A stretch of DNA of 64,000 nt, taken from positions 124,001 through 188,000 of the forward strand of contig NW_019029045.1 in assembly GCF_002105155.1 (NCBI RefSeq), written 5' to 3'. Within the stretch, counting starts at the first letter, position 1. Each line of letters starts with the position of its first letter. Position numbers and translations under genes: made by a program. The stretch comes from Lobosporangium transversale. Its lineage: Eukaryota > Mortierellomycota > Mortierellomycetes > Mortierellales > Mortierellaceae. The notes under the pieces are model-generated. The model did no database searches and had not been told where the DNA came from. It saw only the letters and a program-made list of their open reading frames with translations. Below, in pieces: positions 1-12,598 of the stretch.

Positions 1-289
1 ACGTCTAGATTTGATTGATTTTGTCAGGTCTAAAGTCCTGCTCCTGACGCGCCAGCCTTTGAATAAGTTTGGGGGTATGTTCTGGGCCGTACCACTCCGG
101 CGAATTGGTCCGTTAATTATTCAATTCCATACGTATATTAGTATATCCACTACTCGTAAAGAGATAATGTTTGTCTTTGTTTTATACCACTATAACATTT
201 AATTATTTTACTTTTAATAAAAAAACGGACATGGGTGTATTTATGTATGATAGATCCAGTCTCCTTTATGAAGTTCACAGTTGAAGCAA

Positions 290-1160
290 TCAACCCTTCC
301 TTGTTGTGTGAACTCTCCTTGCACTTCTCTTGGTGCTGCTAGCTGAATTCCCAATTTGACGGAAAAAAAAAAAAAAAAAGTTCGTATTGTTATGTTTATA
401 CGGTTGGGGTTTGCCATGATATGCTTCACGACCGAGCACAGAAGTGACACGGTATTTTTTACTTTTTACCTTCAATCATATATTTTTTTCCTTTTTTTGC
501 TTGGAAGACATTCTCTCCTTCTGCTTTGATTTTCATCGTCAAGATAACGGAAAAATCCACGTCCATATATCGTGTCTTTGCACTTGCTGTCACTTCGGGT
601 GCCTTGGGGATCGTCAAATGAACGGTCTTGGCCCAAGGCCCTATCAATTGAGACCATACTTCTTTTATCGGGATGGCCTTCTCATGAACCCCGTCAGCAC
701 GACCATCGATCTTTTCTCGAATATTACATTGAGCACTCAAGGCATGGGCCGCTTGTCCTTCATATCCCTTGCCTGTAAATGAACCCGAACTGATCGTCAC
801 TGGTAAGGTAAGGCTGTTCCCATCACTGCGACTTGTGAAGGCAATGATAGAGATACAGGGAGCGAATTATCTTTCCATAGGGCCTTCATCATAATAGGAG
901 TGTCACCGCTGAGGCAGCCGATATTATTCTTAGATATCAATGGAGTTCTTGACGATGGATGATGAAACCCCCATGAGCTGCTTCGAAAAGATTGCCTCAA
1001 AAGTGTATTCGATCTACCCATGGTCTTGACTATTAGGGGCCAAGCTGCTAGAGGAAAGCCCAGGTTGAGTCCTGGAGTATTTCCCAGCGGCTACTTTACC
1101 TTCCATAGGATGATTGAGCGGCATGTCTCACTTCTTTCGTACAAAGGTTTCGCCGCTCTC
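290..1160 (-). pseudogene. Arrestin-like remnant with a reading-frame break
   Basis: Read on the minus strand, two overlapping frames each look like part of one arrestin-type protein. The upstream frame (about 1065 down to 797) includes LNLGFPLAAWPLIV and ends PVSLSLPSQVAVMGTALP before a stop. The downstream frame, open from about 866, continues with LTLPVTISSG, then TVHLTIPKAP, then RYMDVDFSVILTMKIKA. That order resembles an arrestin C-terminal domain (beta-strand, proline-rich turn, final V-x-Y/F-x-L strand). The two frames overlap at 797-866, so no intron of normal size can join them. A 1-nt frameshift is the simplest reading. The 5' part (1160-1065) has the possible acceptor GATATAG but no convincing start. 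A short last exon after the acceptor near 349 is possible. It could instead be a functional gene with an assembly error in a repeat-rich spot. The family call is weak. Confidence 0.35.
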
Positions 1161-1200
1161 TATATCATTGACATGCGCCAATCGAACTAATAGCCATAAT

Positions 1201-1246
1201 GACAACAGCAACAGCAACAGCAGCAACAACAGCAGCAATAATAAAA
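1201..1246. repeat. CAA/CAG trinucleotide repeat
   Basis: A run of CAACAG and CAGCAA units between the arrestin-like remnant and the hydrolase stop. It lies outside any reading frame I can support. Confidence 0.8.
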
Positions 1247-1402
1247 AAAAGGGGTATTAATAAAAGTGCATTTATCCATTACAGTTCACCGTGCCTCATT
1301 TACAGTGAAATGTCCGACTTTTAGAGTTTTTAATCATTTAAAGAAACTTTCACTAACACTAAATGACATGTGTCAATTTTTTACACAACTTTTTCATGAT
1401 GA

Positions 1403-1603
1403 CTACCACTCCACTAGATCTTGTCCTTGGTTTTTCCCAGCTACTGACGGCTTTGCCATATCTTTGTTGTGGTCAAAGTTGGCTTCAAGCCACTCAGCTG
1501 TTGCAATCACGGTGTACCATGTCCTGGGCGATGGGAAAACATGAAAGCAGTGATGACCACCAGGGATCTCCAAGTAATCAATTGATGCCTTGGATTCTAT
1601 TTG

Positions 1604-1637
<34 letters not shown>

Positions 1638-2914
1638 AGAAAATGGTACGCCTTTTATCGAGCAAAGCAACAAAATCTGATCACTCGTAGCTCAAAGGAT
1701 TAACTATCGATTTCTTTTGACTTACTACTCTTAAACTCTTGTACGAAGTCGCGAGCAGATTGGACTGGTGTCATGTTATCAAGGTCTCCGCTAAAAAGGG
1801 CCATCCAATGAACAATTGGGTTTTAGAAATTAATAGTTTACAAACGATAAGACAAGCATGGAAAATATCAAGGTATTATTTTTGATTCAATGTGCTTACT
1901 GAATGATCATGAATGGGACATTGGCCTGCTGCACATTGTGGAGGGGCGAGTGCTCTGTCAAGAATCGAAGATCTATGAGAAGCGTTTTTTTTTTTTTTTT
2001 TTTTTTTGTTAGATTGTTCGAATTACGACCAATACGACATTACATCAAACACCAAGGATTCAAAGTTCCTTCCTCTTCTCTCTTTTTTGTGTATATTATT
2101 TTTAATAACTTACTGTCCTCAGACTCCGCGGATCCTTCACGACGGGCAACCTCCTTGATGAATCTTGTCCTGCCATCATGATGACTATAGTTTTTCAAAT
2201 CTGGTAAATCCAATGAACCGCTTTGAGGGACACATCCCTGAATAGTCGTGTCCACGTGCTCGAATCCAGGTTGGTACTCAGGTCTATTTGGTGTCAGAGC
2301 CAAGAGTGCTGCCAAATGTCCGCCCGAAGAGTCACCGCCTACAATGATATTGGTTGGGTCGCCGCCATAGATATTAATCTCATCCTTGATCCAGCGAAGT
2401 GCGCGTTTGCAGTCGATCAATTGGACAGGATAGGGTGATTTCGAGGTCACACGGTAACCGACCGAGACTACAACCCATTGACGCGAAATAAGTTCTGTCA
2501 ACAGAGGCCCTGTCTGCAGCTTGTTTCCTGATGTCCATCCACCTCCATGGATGTAAACCTATTCAATATTTTTGTATTTATATAGGAAAAAAAGAAAAGA
2601 AAAAGAAAAAGCATTGAGTTTTAGCTCTCACAAATTGTGTATCGCAGATCACAAAGCAGAACTATCTGTCTGTAGATTTCGAAGGGTTTTTCTTTTCGTT
2701 TGATTTACGTACAAAGACAGGTCTATTATCACCTCCTTCGATAGTTTTGGGTCTGTAGATGTCCAGAGCCATTTCAAGAGCTGTTTCCCAGCCATCATCA
2801 GACATTACCCTGCCCTGTTCATTTGGGGTCCAATAATAAACTATATACAAAGAGAGAGAGAGAGAGAGAGAAAGATGAGTTAGGCAAATCATTGCTATCC
2901 TCTCGCGATTCATC

Positions 2915-2945
<31 letters not shown>

Positions 2946-3734
2946 CACTTTACTATTTTCATGAATGAGGCAGTTCTGAGGCGCATGAATAGGACTCAAG
3001 ATCTGACGCCAGAATCGTGGTCTAGAAGTGAAAATAAAATATTTTAGCGATTGAATGATAGCCAGTAATAATAATAATAATAAATATAAATATAAATATA
3101 TAAAAGTTTCACTCTGATAATGAGACGCCGTAGAACAAGCGAACCTTGTCCAGAGGAATGAAAACTACATTAATGACCATAATAGATATGAATAAAAGAA
3201 TAAGATCTGTCTACTTTTCTTACGAGTCAAATCCTGGAAGTTCAGTAAGAACTTTCTTTTCCTTTGAAAGATTTCTCAAAAACTCTTCAACAGCGTGCTT
3301 GGTGTCATACGATCGCTTCAACAGGAACAACAGCCCCATTGCTGAAATGACGTTGATATAGTTGAAGAATCGCACTAACCCTGATACTCCTATTTCTCCC
3401 ACAGTAATCAAAAATAAATGTAAAAAAAAAAAAAAAAAATGAGTGCCCATCATTCTCAATTCGCATTTTTTTTTTTCTATTCTTTTTTCTTTTTTTTTTC
3501 ATTCTTACGAGCTGTGCCTGTGATTGACAACCAGAGATAGAAAGCAATGTCTAATGCCAAGATGGTCAGAGGCAACTCGGAAAGCTGGTTGTTCAGAATC
3601 GACAAGATCGCATTAGCTTTCCTGTTCTTAGTCGGTATTCCTTTGATAGCGGTTCCTATCAGTAGCAAGACCGAGATGGACAAGGCTGCATAGGACCAGG
3701 TCCATGTAGATCGAACAAGGGATATGATACCCAT
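1403..3734 (-). CDS. Alpha/beta hydrolase (hormone-sensitive-lipase type) with N-terminal membrane segments
   Basis: Eight exons join in phase: 3734-3509, 3380-3224, 3021-2954, 2840-2713, 2558-2114, 1954-1900, 1790-1726, 1596-1403. They total 1,338 nt and 445 residues. The catalytic layout is complete: oxyanion motif HGGGW, nucleophile elbow GDSSGGHLA, acidic residue in IHGDLDNMTP, and histidine in IPGGHHCFHVF. The His motif and the Asp exon are found only after splicing. The first 90 or so residues hold two or three hydrophobic stretches (for example LSISVLLLIGTAI and LPLTILALDIAFYLWL), so the enzyme is probably anchored in the ER or another internal membrane with the hydrolase domain at the C-terminus. 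The family cleaves carboxyl esters or amides of small or lipid substrates; the true substrate cannot be read from sequence. Most of the introns carry A or T homopolymers. The start is the only ATG before the first membrane segment. Confidence 0.9.
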
Positions 3735-4115
3735 GTTTTTTATTTTAATAGATCCTTAATTATCTTGAAAGTCAGGCAAGCAAAAGTGAAAACAAGAGTA
3801 GAAGAGCGAGAGAAAGAGAAAGAGAGAGAAAGGGGTGGGAAAGGAAAGAAAAGAAAGAAAGAGAGGAAGAGAGGAAAACCAAAAAAAAGATATAGTGGAT
3901 GAGTTTGCTTTCGGTCTACGTGAAGTGTAAAAAAGACAGAGGAGATTTAAAATTTCACCCGCGACTCTGCTCGCATGTGCTATTTTAACCTTGGACAACA
4001 AAGCGCTTCGACCGCCAAGTCGTGCCACTCCCTCTCCCTTCCCCCCCTTTTTTTTTTTTTGGTACTTTCTGGAGCTCCAAATGGCCAAGGAGGCGAAATA
4101 CAATAGGGTGTACTA

Positions 4116-4157
<42 letters not shown>

Positions 4158-7100
4158 ATTTGAAAAAAAAAAATGAGCAGAGGGACTTCAAATGTTCTTT
4201 TTTGCGTTCAGGCCAGCCCAGGCTAGAAATATCGTAGATAGCATAGGCACATTGATTTACATATTATCTTCACAATATTCCGAAAATGCTCAGCCCAATG
4301 AAACCTTCGACCGACATCATCGACCTGGGAATCTACGGAACATCGTCTCCAGTTTTTTTTTTACCTTTCTTTATCAGCAGCAGTGTGTATTTATATTCAA
4401 CCCAAATGCTATTTATATTATATATATTTATTTATTTATTTCCTTACCTGTGTGAAAAACACCAGATTTCCCCACCCGTTTTGGGTAAAAGTCATTAGAA
4501 ACATATATATGGAATACACCATTTTCATAAAATGACGACAATCCGTTAACAAAAAAAAAAAAAAAAAAAAAAAGCTATAGATTTCCTACTGTTATCTGAC
4601 GCGAGCTGTCCTAGGGCGGCTTATTTTCTTATGTTTTTTTTCTCAGTTAGGCTCATAACTCTGCTTGTCTCTGTAGGCTTTGCGATCCATCGTTGTTCCA
4701 AACGCACGCAAATTCAGATGTGTATCAAACCATTTTTTTTTTTTTTTTTTTTTTTTTAATACTAACATCACGCTGGATGGGAAATGAAAGGAAGGAAGTA
4801 CAAAAAAAGAAAAAAAAAAAAAAATAATGAGCAATATGAACATACAAAACTATATATATAATTAATGTTACCGGAAAAATAACTTGATAATCTTTAAATA
4901 TAATGACGGCTTTTTGTTATATCAAAACTACCAGAATAATAATTAAAGAAAAAAATCCGATTGTTACCTCCGGCACTTTATTAATGCTCTTTTAAAAAAG
5001 AGCAGACGGGAGGTCATTCTTCGTTGTTTGAGATGTTAATTGGAATGTAAGTTTATAAGACACATGTATACATGTACTGTACTAAAAGGAAGAAAGAAAG
5101 AAAGCAAAAGCGAAAGATAGTGGAAGATGAATTCCTCGGAATCTCAATTGCTATTTTGTTTAAAAATGTTGTCATTCTTTTTTTTTTTTTCCCACATGCA
5201 TGTCCAATCGGTGGTCTAATTGCACGTCCAGCTCAGAGATAACTTTTACTTCAATAACACTATAACAGAGACGAAGCAATTGATCGAAAGGGCGATTATG
5301 TACATGTACAGCAAAGACAACGTTGCACAAAAAAAAAAGGGCTGTCATTTGTCATTTGCCATTTTGTCATTTAACGAGATAATTTCTTATATTCTCACGA
5401 GTAATGACTGAGGCGTATGTGGGATATATATATTTGTACGTAAAATATTAGAATATATTCAAATATTCACCTAGTTCTTCTTTACTCTGTCTGATGCAGT
5501 TAGCCCTCTATAGTCCAGTTTAGTCAGTTGAGAAGATAGACCCAGTCCAAGCATGTAAAAATATACCCCAGCATGATCTTTAGATTTCCATGACTTCATT
5601 CGGCATCAATTTACTTTTTGCCTGTGCAGATTCCTGACATCTTATACTCCATGCAAAAAAAAAAAAAACAAAAACGCGCTCTCCAATGATTCATTCACAA
5701 TGCATTTGATGAGAGCTCTTTGTGCTTCCATGCCACGCACGTTTTTTCTCGTCACTTTGCCTGTGCTTCTGAAGAAGGTGCAGTGCACTTGGCAACTCTT
5801 GGTGTCACTGCATAAAATGTGCATAAAATATAATTGCAAAAAAAAAAAAAAAAAAATTATATTTTTATATGTTTGCGTTTATAAAAATGGCTGATTTTTC
5901 ATATCTGTCCTAGTTTCATTTAAAAATACTTAAAAATATCAACAGGTGTGTGTTGCCCGATAATCTCTGGACGTACCTTTTTTGTCATAATATGATCCCC
6001 GCATCCTTACCTGTGCTAAAATTGGGCATAAAGAACTGGGAATAATTTTGTTAACGACTAAACTACCGATAGACGTTCATCGGAGGAAAGGGGGTTGTGC
6101 AAATAAATTCTATGCCGACCATATCTCATGAAGAGGTTGTTGTTGTATAGGACTATGTGTTTTTTGTTATTGTGAGATTGAGTTGAGAGATATCTCTCGT
6201 TTTGTAGAACAAGGCTAACGCATTTTAGATGTTGGCGCTCTTGATGATGACCTGCAGAGCTCTTTTTTTTTTTTTTTTTTTTTTTATTCTTTTTATTCTT
6301 TATTTTTTATTTTTCAGCCGCGTGTCTCTTTCTACGGAGAATGCGGGTTTTTGTTTTTGTTTGTTTATTTGTTTGTTTATTTGTTTGTTTTGCCGTATTT
6401 GGCAATACATGCGTCCACTGTTTTTCCGTTCATAAGAACAATTGGATATCATTGGCGATCCAGAGCAGAAAGAAGAAAGTTCAAGATCTTGAAGATGTGA
6501 AGAGAGAAGCGTCTTTCTATCCAATGTCCAACAATGTCCCAACAACAGTACAAAAAAAAAAAAAAAAAAAAAAAAATGGAAAACCTTCTATTTGAGCCAT
6601 TAATTGGCCATCATTGTCTTTGTCGAGTGAGTGTAGGGATTAATATGGTCATTGGGAAGCACAAAAGAAAGAAGGAAACACCAAAAGAGGGATTTTAATC
6701 CTCAATTATGATCATCCCAATTGCATTATTTTTTTCTTTTCTTTTTGTTGGTGTTACGTCTTGTTGTCTTGTTACTTGTTGGCATAGTAAATGAATGGGC
6801 GAGTAAGAATGTTGTAATAAGAGCATTCATTTGAATGAGAGGATGAGGGTCATTGAAACAGGCAATGTGGAAGGGAAAAAATAGGGTTGAGAGTGTAATA
6901 GGATGTCATGGATTTTCAGGAACAAGAAAACCGTATTTGATTTATTTTCTCATTCTCTCTTCTCTTCACTCTTCTCTCTTCTTCCACTTTCTTCAACATC
7001 CAAATCCATAACCCATCATTCAAAATCCATACACCCACTCATCCTCCATCTTTGCTCTTTCTCTTTCACCTTAACCCCTATTGGACTATTGATCCATCAT

Positions 7101-7259
7101 CATTCTAGAACTACTCTTCCCCCCCTATCCTCCATCATCCATTCCTCCTTTTTTTTTTTTGTTTTTTGTTTTTATTACAAATCATTGTGCTCCTTATTAA
7201 TGTAAATACCCCATCCGTCATCACTAACAGCATACACAACACATACAACATTTTCCAAC
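3735..7259. other. Long gene-poor spacer between divergent genes
   Basis: I find no supportable gene here. The interval holds many A and T runs (for example 4117-4155, 4733-4757, 6262-6285, 6552-6576), a palindrome GCTCTTTTAAAAAAGAGC near 4987-5005, and a GTTT/ATTT microsatellite at about 6343-6391. The last 300 bases are rich in C and T on the plus strand, as is common upstream of fungal transcription starts. It should contain the promoters of both the hydrolase (-) and the kelch gene (+). An open stretch at 5642-5839 (-) looks faintly protein-like but has no supporting splice or homology signal. Confidence 0.6.
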
Positions 7260-8254
7260 ATGTCAAAAAAATCATCAAAACCTAAACAAGCCCTTGCTGC
7301 TACAACTGCAGCAGTAGGGCTCGTACTTGCATTGATCTTCATGCCACATGTTGCTGAAGCCCAACAATCATCAACTCCACCCGGGACAACAGCACCTACC
7401 AACGCTCCTCCTTCTCCCAATCAACCCTCTCCCGTCAAAAACACTGGTGTCAGCGCACCGACTGCCTTCATCGGCGTAGCTTCTGCCACTGGTAATGGCT
7501 TTGTATATTATCACGGAGGACAGATCAACAAAGATAAAACCGAATATTCAAAAGAATTCATAGCATTGGATGTAACCAGATCCTGGGATACTTCTAGTCC
7601 TGCATGGATAAACTTGACAATTCCGACATCCAGCCCAGGATTTGCAGCCTCGGGTCATTCTGCCACAATGTCCAAAGATCTGTCCACTCTTTTCCTTACT
7701 GCGCCAGTAAATGATACATCAGCCCCATTTCTATATCAATACAATGTCAAGACAGGGACATGGTCATCCAGTCATGCGCCAGCTGCGTAAGTGTCTTGAT
7801 AACAATAAGTCTTATTCTTTTCTTTTCTTTTCTTTTCTTTTTTTTTCTCTTTATTTTTCTTTTTGTGTGTGTGCGTGTGGTTATCAGCCAAGGCTTTCCA
7901 CATCTTCGCTATTTTCCTATACAATTCTTCACATTTGAAACACGCACATCCCCTACATATTGACAAATCCACACTTCCATATTATTGACGTTATTAACGT
8001 CTTGTCCTTTCCCTCAACCCTTTAACACAAAGTTCAGGTTTCAATTCACTTTGTACTCACTTTGGTTTGTGAGCCATGGAAACTTGGTTCTAGTCTTACA
8101 ACTAAAAAAAAAAAAAAAGGATCCGGAAGAACTTTGAAATTATTGATAAAAATGATAATTAGGATAATAAGTGATTTTTTTATTGAACGTAAATTAAGTT
8201 TCTCCGTCCCGATTTGTACTTCTCCCTAACCTTCCCCTACCAACTCGTCCTGTT

Positions 8255-8285
<31 letters not shown>

Positions 8286-9577
8286 CCCTGCTCCTGCTCC
8301 ACTTGACTCGCCTACTCATCGAAGCCAGTAAGCCGGTAAGCAGGAAAGGCAGTAAGCAGATAAGCAGGTAAGAAGGGTAAGTAAGCAGGTAGACAGGTAA
8401 ATAGGTAAGCGCAATGGTACCTGTTCTTCTTCTCGTTACTGCACTCATTTTAAAGTTACTATCGAGTTCCTCACTCGGAGAAAATACGAGTCCCATGCAG
8501 ACAGAATCCCTCGAGCAAGTGCACAACGGTTGGACGATTATTATTATTATTATTATTTTTTTAATCCCGCAACATGATTATGTCTATCCCTTTTTTCTTT
8601 TTAAAAATAAAATATGTTCTATAAAGGTTGCATTATCTAACGTCTTTGAAAAAAAGATGTTCCTTTGTCAGTTCTACCATACTTTTTTTTTTTTTTTTTT
8701 TTTTTTTTTCTTGTCAATCTTACTCGCTCTATCGAATGTTGTTTCAAAAAAAAAAAAAAAAAAAAAAAATACCAGCGTTCAAATATTCCCGCTTATAATA
8801 CCAACGTGCTAGCCATAAATATGAATGCGAATAAAAATATGTGTGTATTAATATATGGATATATTTATATACATTTGATATGTATAATTAGACAAGCTAT
8901 TACATGGACACGCCGGAAAGAGGCTCAATTCTTAACGGATCCCAAAACGGGAGCCATCTGGTATATAGGGGGTAGGATCGCTGATACTATTGATACCAAC
9001 GAGATTGACAGATTCCTGAACGGGGCCTGGAATGCCAACATCCCTGTTGTCCTTCCAAGTACTACTGATGGACCCAAGTCAACCATCACCATGAACAAGT
9101 ACAGCTCAAGCACTGCTCATCTCTTTGGAAATCGCATCTATATTTTTGGAGGAATCACATCCGGAAATGGGCCACGAAGTTACCAGAGCTTTCAAAACAT
9201 ACCCTGGATTAATATCTCGACTTCACCGCCTACCATTGGATCTCAGGTAAAAAAATAAATAAATATAAATATTTATATTTACATAAACAAAACACACCAC
9301 TAAAAAAAAAAAAAAAAAAAAAATACCATGAAAATAAAACCGTAACTTCTAAACAATCTTTTTCCTATTTTTTTTTTTTCTTTTTCTTCTTTATCTCTTT
9401 GTTAGCTAACGCTCGGCTCAGTTCCGAGTGGACGAGATGCGCATTGTAGTGTTCTAAGTAAAGAAAATGACTGAAAATGCATTGGTAAAAAAATGAAATA
9501 ATAGAAAAAAACACGTCTATATTGTAAAGTGATAAGAACGCGTTATTAATGAAAACCATTTCTTTTCTTTTCTTTTC

Positions 9578-9620
<43 letters not shown>

Positions 9621-10878
9621 GACAGCCGACAGGAATAAAGTAATCATCTTTGGAGGACGCGACGCCAACTCAAAGACAACTTTATCCGATATCTGGTCTC
9701 TTGACCTGGACACGTTCACCTGGCAACAAATCATACCAGTGAACAACATCGCACCTCGATACGATCACACCTGCAACATTGTCGGTGCCAACATGATCGT
9801 CTACGGAGGTCAGTCCAGTCCTCCCAATGGTGAGGGGCCTAATATTGCATATGTCAAAGACACCCAGGTCTTTGATATAGTCCAATCCCTTTGGATGACG
9901 ACCTATTCGCCTAAAGAGGATACGACCCCGATCTCGAAACCTCACCATGAAGCTGGACCCAATGGGAACAAAACGGATGGCCGTGGATTATCAACTGGGG
10001 CTATTGTCGGTATAGTTGCAGCAGTCCTAGCTGTCATTGGATCTCTATTGGGCTTATTCATTTATAAGAGACGACAAAAGAGGATTGCGATCCGGGAAGC
10101 TGAAATGGAAAAACAGGCATATATGGCGTCCCTGGGCTACGATGGTGAAGGCCATGGTAACGGTAACAGAAACAGTGTTAGTGGCAGCAGTGCTAGTCAT
10201 CGACGACATAAGACTCACCGCAATAAAAACCTCTATGGAGCCTCACCTCATTCTACATCCACGAGACGATTAAACGGCGGTAGTATTGGAGGTAGTCGTG
10301 GCCGTAACAGCACCTCGGCTGCCAATGCACCAGGAATGGGACACAATGATCTTTCTGGGATCGAAGCTCCAACATCGGGTACGGGAGGAGCACAGGACGA
10401 TCATCTTCAATATAGTATGCCACCTGAAGAGACATCTGGCGGCGCGCAATATCTGATGCAGCAACTACCCGATGGTACCATTGCTGTTCAACCTGTTTAT
10501 TTTGACCATCGATCTATACCGATTCAAACTTCTCCCAACGTAGTCTACTCTGAGACGAGCAGCCTTGGAGGGTTCTTGAACTCTTCGTTAGGACAACTTC
10601 ACCCTTTTAATGCTGCTACGTCTACTTCAGGGTCTGGAACAAGAGGAGCAGGAGCGGAAGCAGGGACAGAAGTAGCTGGATATATTGCGCCACCCACTTC
10701 AACTTCATCTGTAGCACCAAATGCAACAACAACAACAACAGCAACAACAACGCCTGTGAATAATGCTCTCGCACCTTCTTCATCTAGTAATGACATAAGT
10801 ACAACCACTATACCAGCACCTACCCATAACCCTTTTGCATCTCCTATCTTGGCTCATTCGCCCTCCCCAAAGCCATAG
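7260..10878 (+). CDS. Kelch-repeat single-pass membrane protein
   Basis: Four exons: 7260-7786, 8892-9246, 9406-9457, 9626-10878; 2,187 nt, 728 residues. A signal peptide (hydrophobic core VGLVLALIFM, then AEAQQ) leads into an ectodomain with kelch blades marked by IWYIGGR, IYIFGG, VIIFGGRD and MIVYGG. The junctions restore continuous motifs, for example SVLTDRNKVIIFGGRD across the third intron. One transmembrane helix (IVGIVAAVLAVIGSLLGLFI, about residues 435-455) is followed by the basic stop-transfer residues YKRRQKR and a tail of about 270 residues rich in Ser, Thr, Gly and His. The layout is that of a receptor-like or wall-associated protein with an extracellular beta-propeller; ligand and signalling role are unknown. 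The first intron is 1,105 nt, far longer than the others here, and holds tandem repeats. The protein runs straight across it, so it hides no coding exon. Confidence 0.9.
8255..8300 (+). repeat. CTCCTG hexamer microsatellite in kelch intron 1
   Basis: About seven CTCCTG units with one CCCCTG variant, on the transcribed strand of the long first intron and just before the GTAAG-rich array. Confidence 0.9.
8328..8409 (+). repeat. Tandem array of 5'-splice-site-like motifs in kelch intron 1
   Basis: Within 82 bases of the sense strand, GTAAG occurs seven times (8328, 8336, 8352, 8368, 8377, 8381, 8405), usually after AG or GG, plus GTAAA at 8397 and GTAGA at 8389. Each resembles the donor consensus AG|GTAAG. 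The true donor is GTAAGT at 7787. The unit is irregular (about 8-16 nt), so this is a degenerate tandem repeat. Confidence 0.85.
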
Positions 10879-11012
10879 CACCAGGCACATCATTGAAGTA
10901 GTGAAGGAGAAAAGAAAAGACATTCGAAAACCAAAAAAAAAAAAAAAAAAAAAAAAAAAACATAGAATAAAATCAACTAGATTAGATCATATAAATCCTT
11001 CCACTGTTTTAG

Positions 11013-11045
<33 letters not shown>

Positions 11046-11164
11046 GTTCATGTATAAGGCTGATCATCTCATCTACTTTTCCATTATCATTTTGATTTTA
11101 TTCAACAACTTGTTCAGATAAACTTGATGTGGATAAAAGTTATTTTATTTTATTTTATCTTCGT

Positions 11165-11862
11165 TCAAAGATCCCAGTCATGATCATTGGTTGATGTGCC
11201 AAGTGGATCCATTGCGTTCAACTCACCCACCATAATCTCCTTGGCCATCGTTTCTAGTTCCTTTGATACAACCGTCAATATTTTCTAAAAAAATAAAAAA
11301 AAAAAAAAAAAAATAGCAGGTGAGAAGAAGTTGAGGTTAGTAAAAAAGAAAAAAGAAAAAAAAAAAAACCTGATTGTTGATGAAAGTCTTGAAAGTTACC
11401 ACCTTTCTCTCTCTTTTTTTTTTACCTTGAAGCGGTTATCAATTTTTTGAAAGATTTCAGCATTTGTCAATGTCCAGGGACGATCTTCTGTGCCTAGTTT
11501 CTCATAGACTTGCGCGATCATATCACACAGCGACGCGAATGTTATTACATAGTCTAGACTGAACGGCTGTGGCCATTATATGCATTTAGGGGTTGAAAAA
11601 AAAGAAAAAAAAATCTGTTAGCGGGCATCTTTCCCTTTTTTTGCTCACACAAACAAAAAAAGGAAGAAAAGAAAAGAAAGCCCCTTTAAGCTTCATCAGG
11701 CAATGCTTACCAGTTGACGGACTTCTAGTAATGAATACTCGCCTGTCTCTTCAAAAGACTTTACGTCCGATAATACTTTCCGACCTGTTGCTTTTAGGAA
11801 CATCTTTATATATATATATATTGAGTATAATAAATATATGATATGCAGAGATAAGTAAGTAC

Positions 11863-11903
<41 letters not shown>

Positions 11904-12141
11904 AAGCTTCCAACGCCACCAAAATTGCGCTTTTTTTTTTTTTTTACCATTTTTGACCGTGACTCGGATGCTGTGAAATACTCATATTCTTGAATCACCA
12001 CTTGAAGTGCCCTGAGACAGTCGCCTACATTAGGGATTTCCAGAACTGTTGCTAAAGATGTTCCAAGTAAAAAGTATTGTAATGCCCTAATATTTATCCA
12101 TGACAGAACAGATTAGTATTGTGTTTTGTGTTTGTTGCTTT

Positions 12142-12175
<34 letters not shown>

Positions 12176-12598
12176 ATGATAAAACATTAATATTTGAATA
12201 CAATTCCTTTTTTTATAAATATACCTCCTATGATTCTTCTCATCAGCATATCCGCGTCTTAAATCCATTTCTGATAACATGGCTGTATTATAGAGGACCA
12301 TCCCACCTTGATGAACCCGTTGCATATACCGCCATGTAGCACTTCGTTTCGAGACCAAGCTTGGGATTGAATCCTGTTGCACTTGAAAATTTGGTACTGG
12401 ATAATGTTGAAAATAGTTGTTTGGATGAGCACCGCTACTGCTACCATTGCTATTACTATTGCTGCTACTGTTACTGCTGTGATCTCCGTTATTAGAATTC
12501 GTTGTGGTTGCCGTTGTCGTTGTCGTGGCAGATGTGGTTTGATGTAACGCAGAAGATTGAGGTGAAATCATCGCAGAAGATGCGATACTGGTTGACAT
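11165..12598 (-). CDS. Conserved helical protein of unknown function
   Basis: Five exons: 12598-12225, 12086-11948, 11803-11711, 11566-11426, 11284-11165; 867 nt, 288 residues. Residues 1-75 are low complexity (Ser, Thr, Asn, Gly) with a TTTTTATTT stretch. The rest reads as a compact mostly helical domain: YMQRVHQGGMVLYNTAML, then LGTSLATVLEIPNVGDC, then IQEYEYFTASESRSK, then VKSFEETGEYSLLEVRQL, then ITFASLCDMIAQVYEKL, ending NDHDWDL. Every junction restores the frame and every donor is GTA. I do not recognise the family and see no catalytic motif, signal peptide or membrane segment, so a cytosolic or nuclear scaffold-type protein is likely. The start is the first ATG in frame; the longer open frame upstream begins with TTG only. 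All four introns contain A or T runs. Confidence 0.8.

Noticed and set aside
11-202. Open frame at the left edge
   Set aside because: No family, no splice support and an ordinary composition for chance; the opposite strand is equally open.
8665-9258. Open frame running through T and A runs into the kelch exon
   Set aside because: The 5' half is homopolymer translation (poly-Phe, poly-Lys); the true exon starts at 8892 after a TTAG acceptor.
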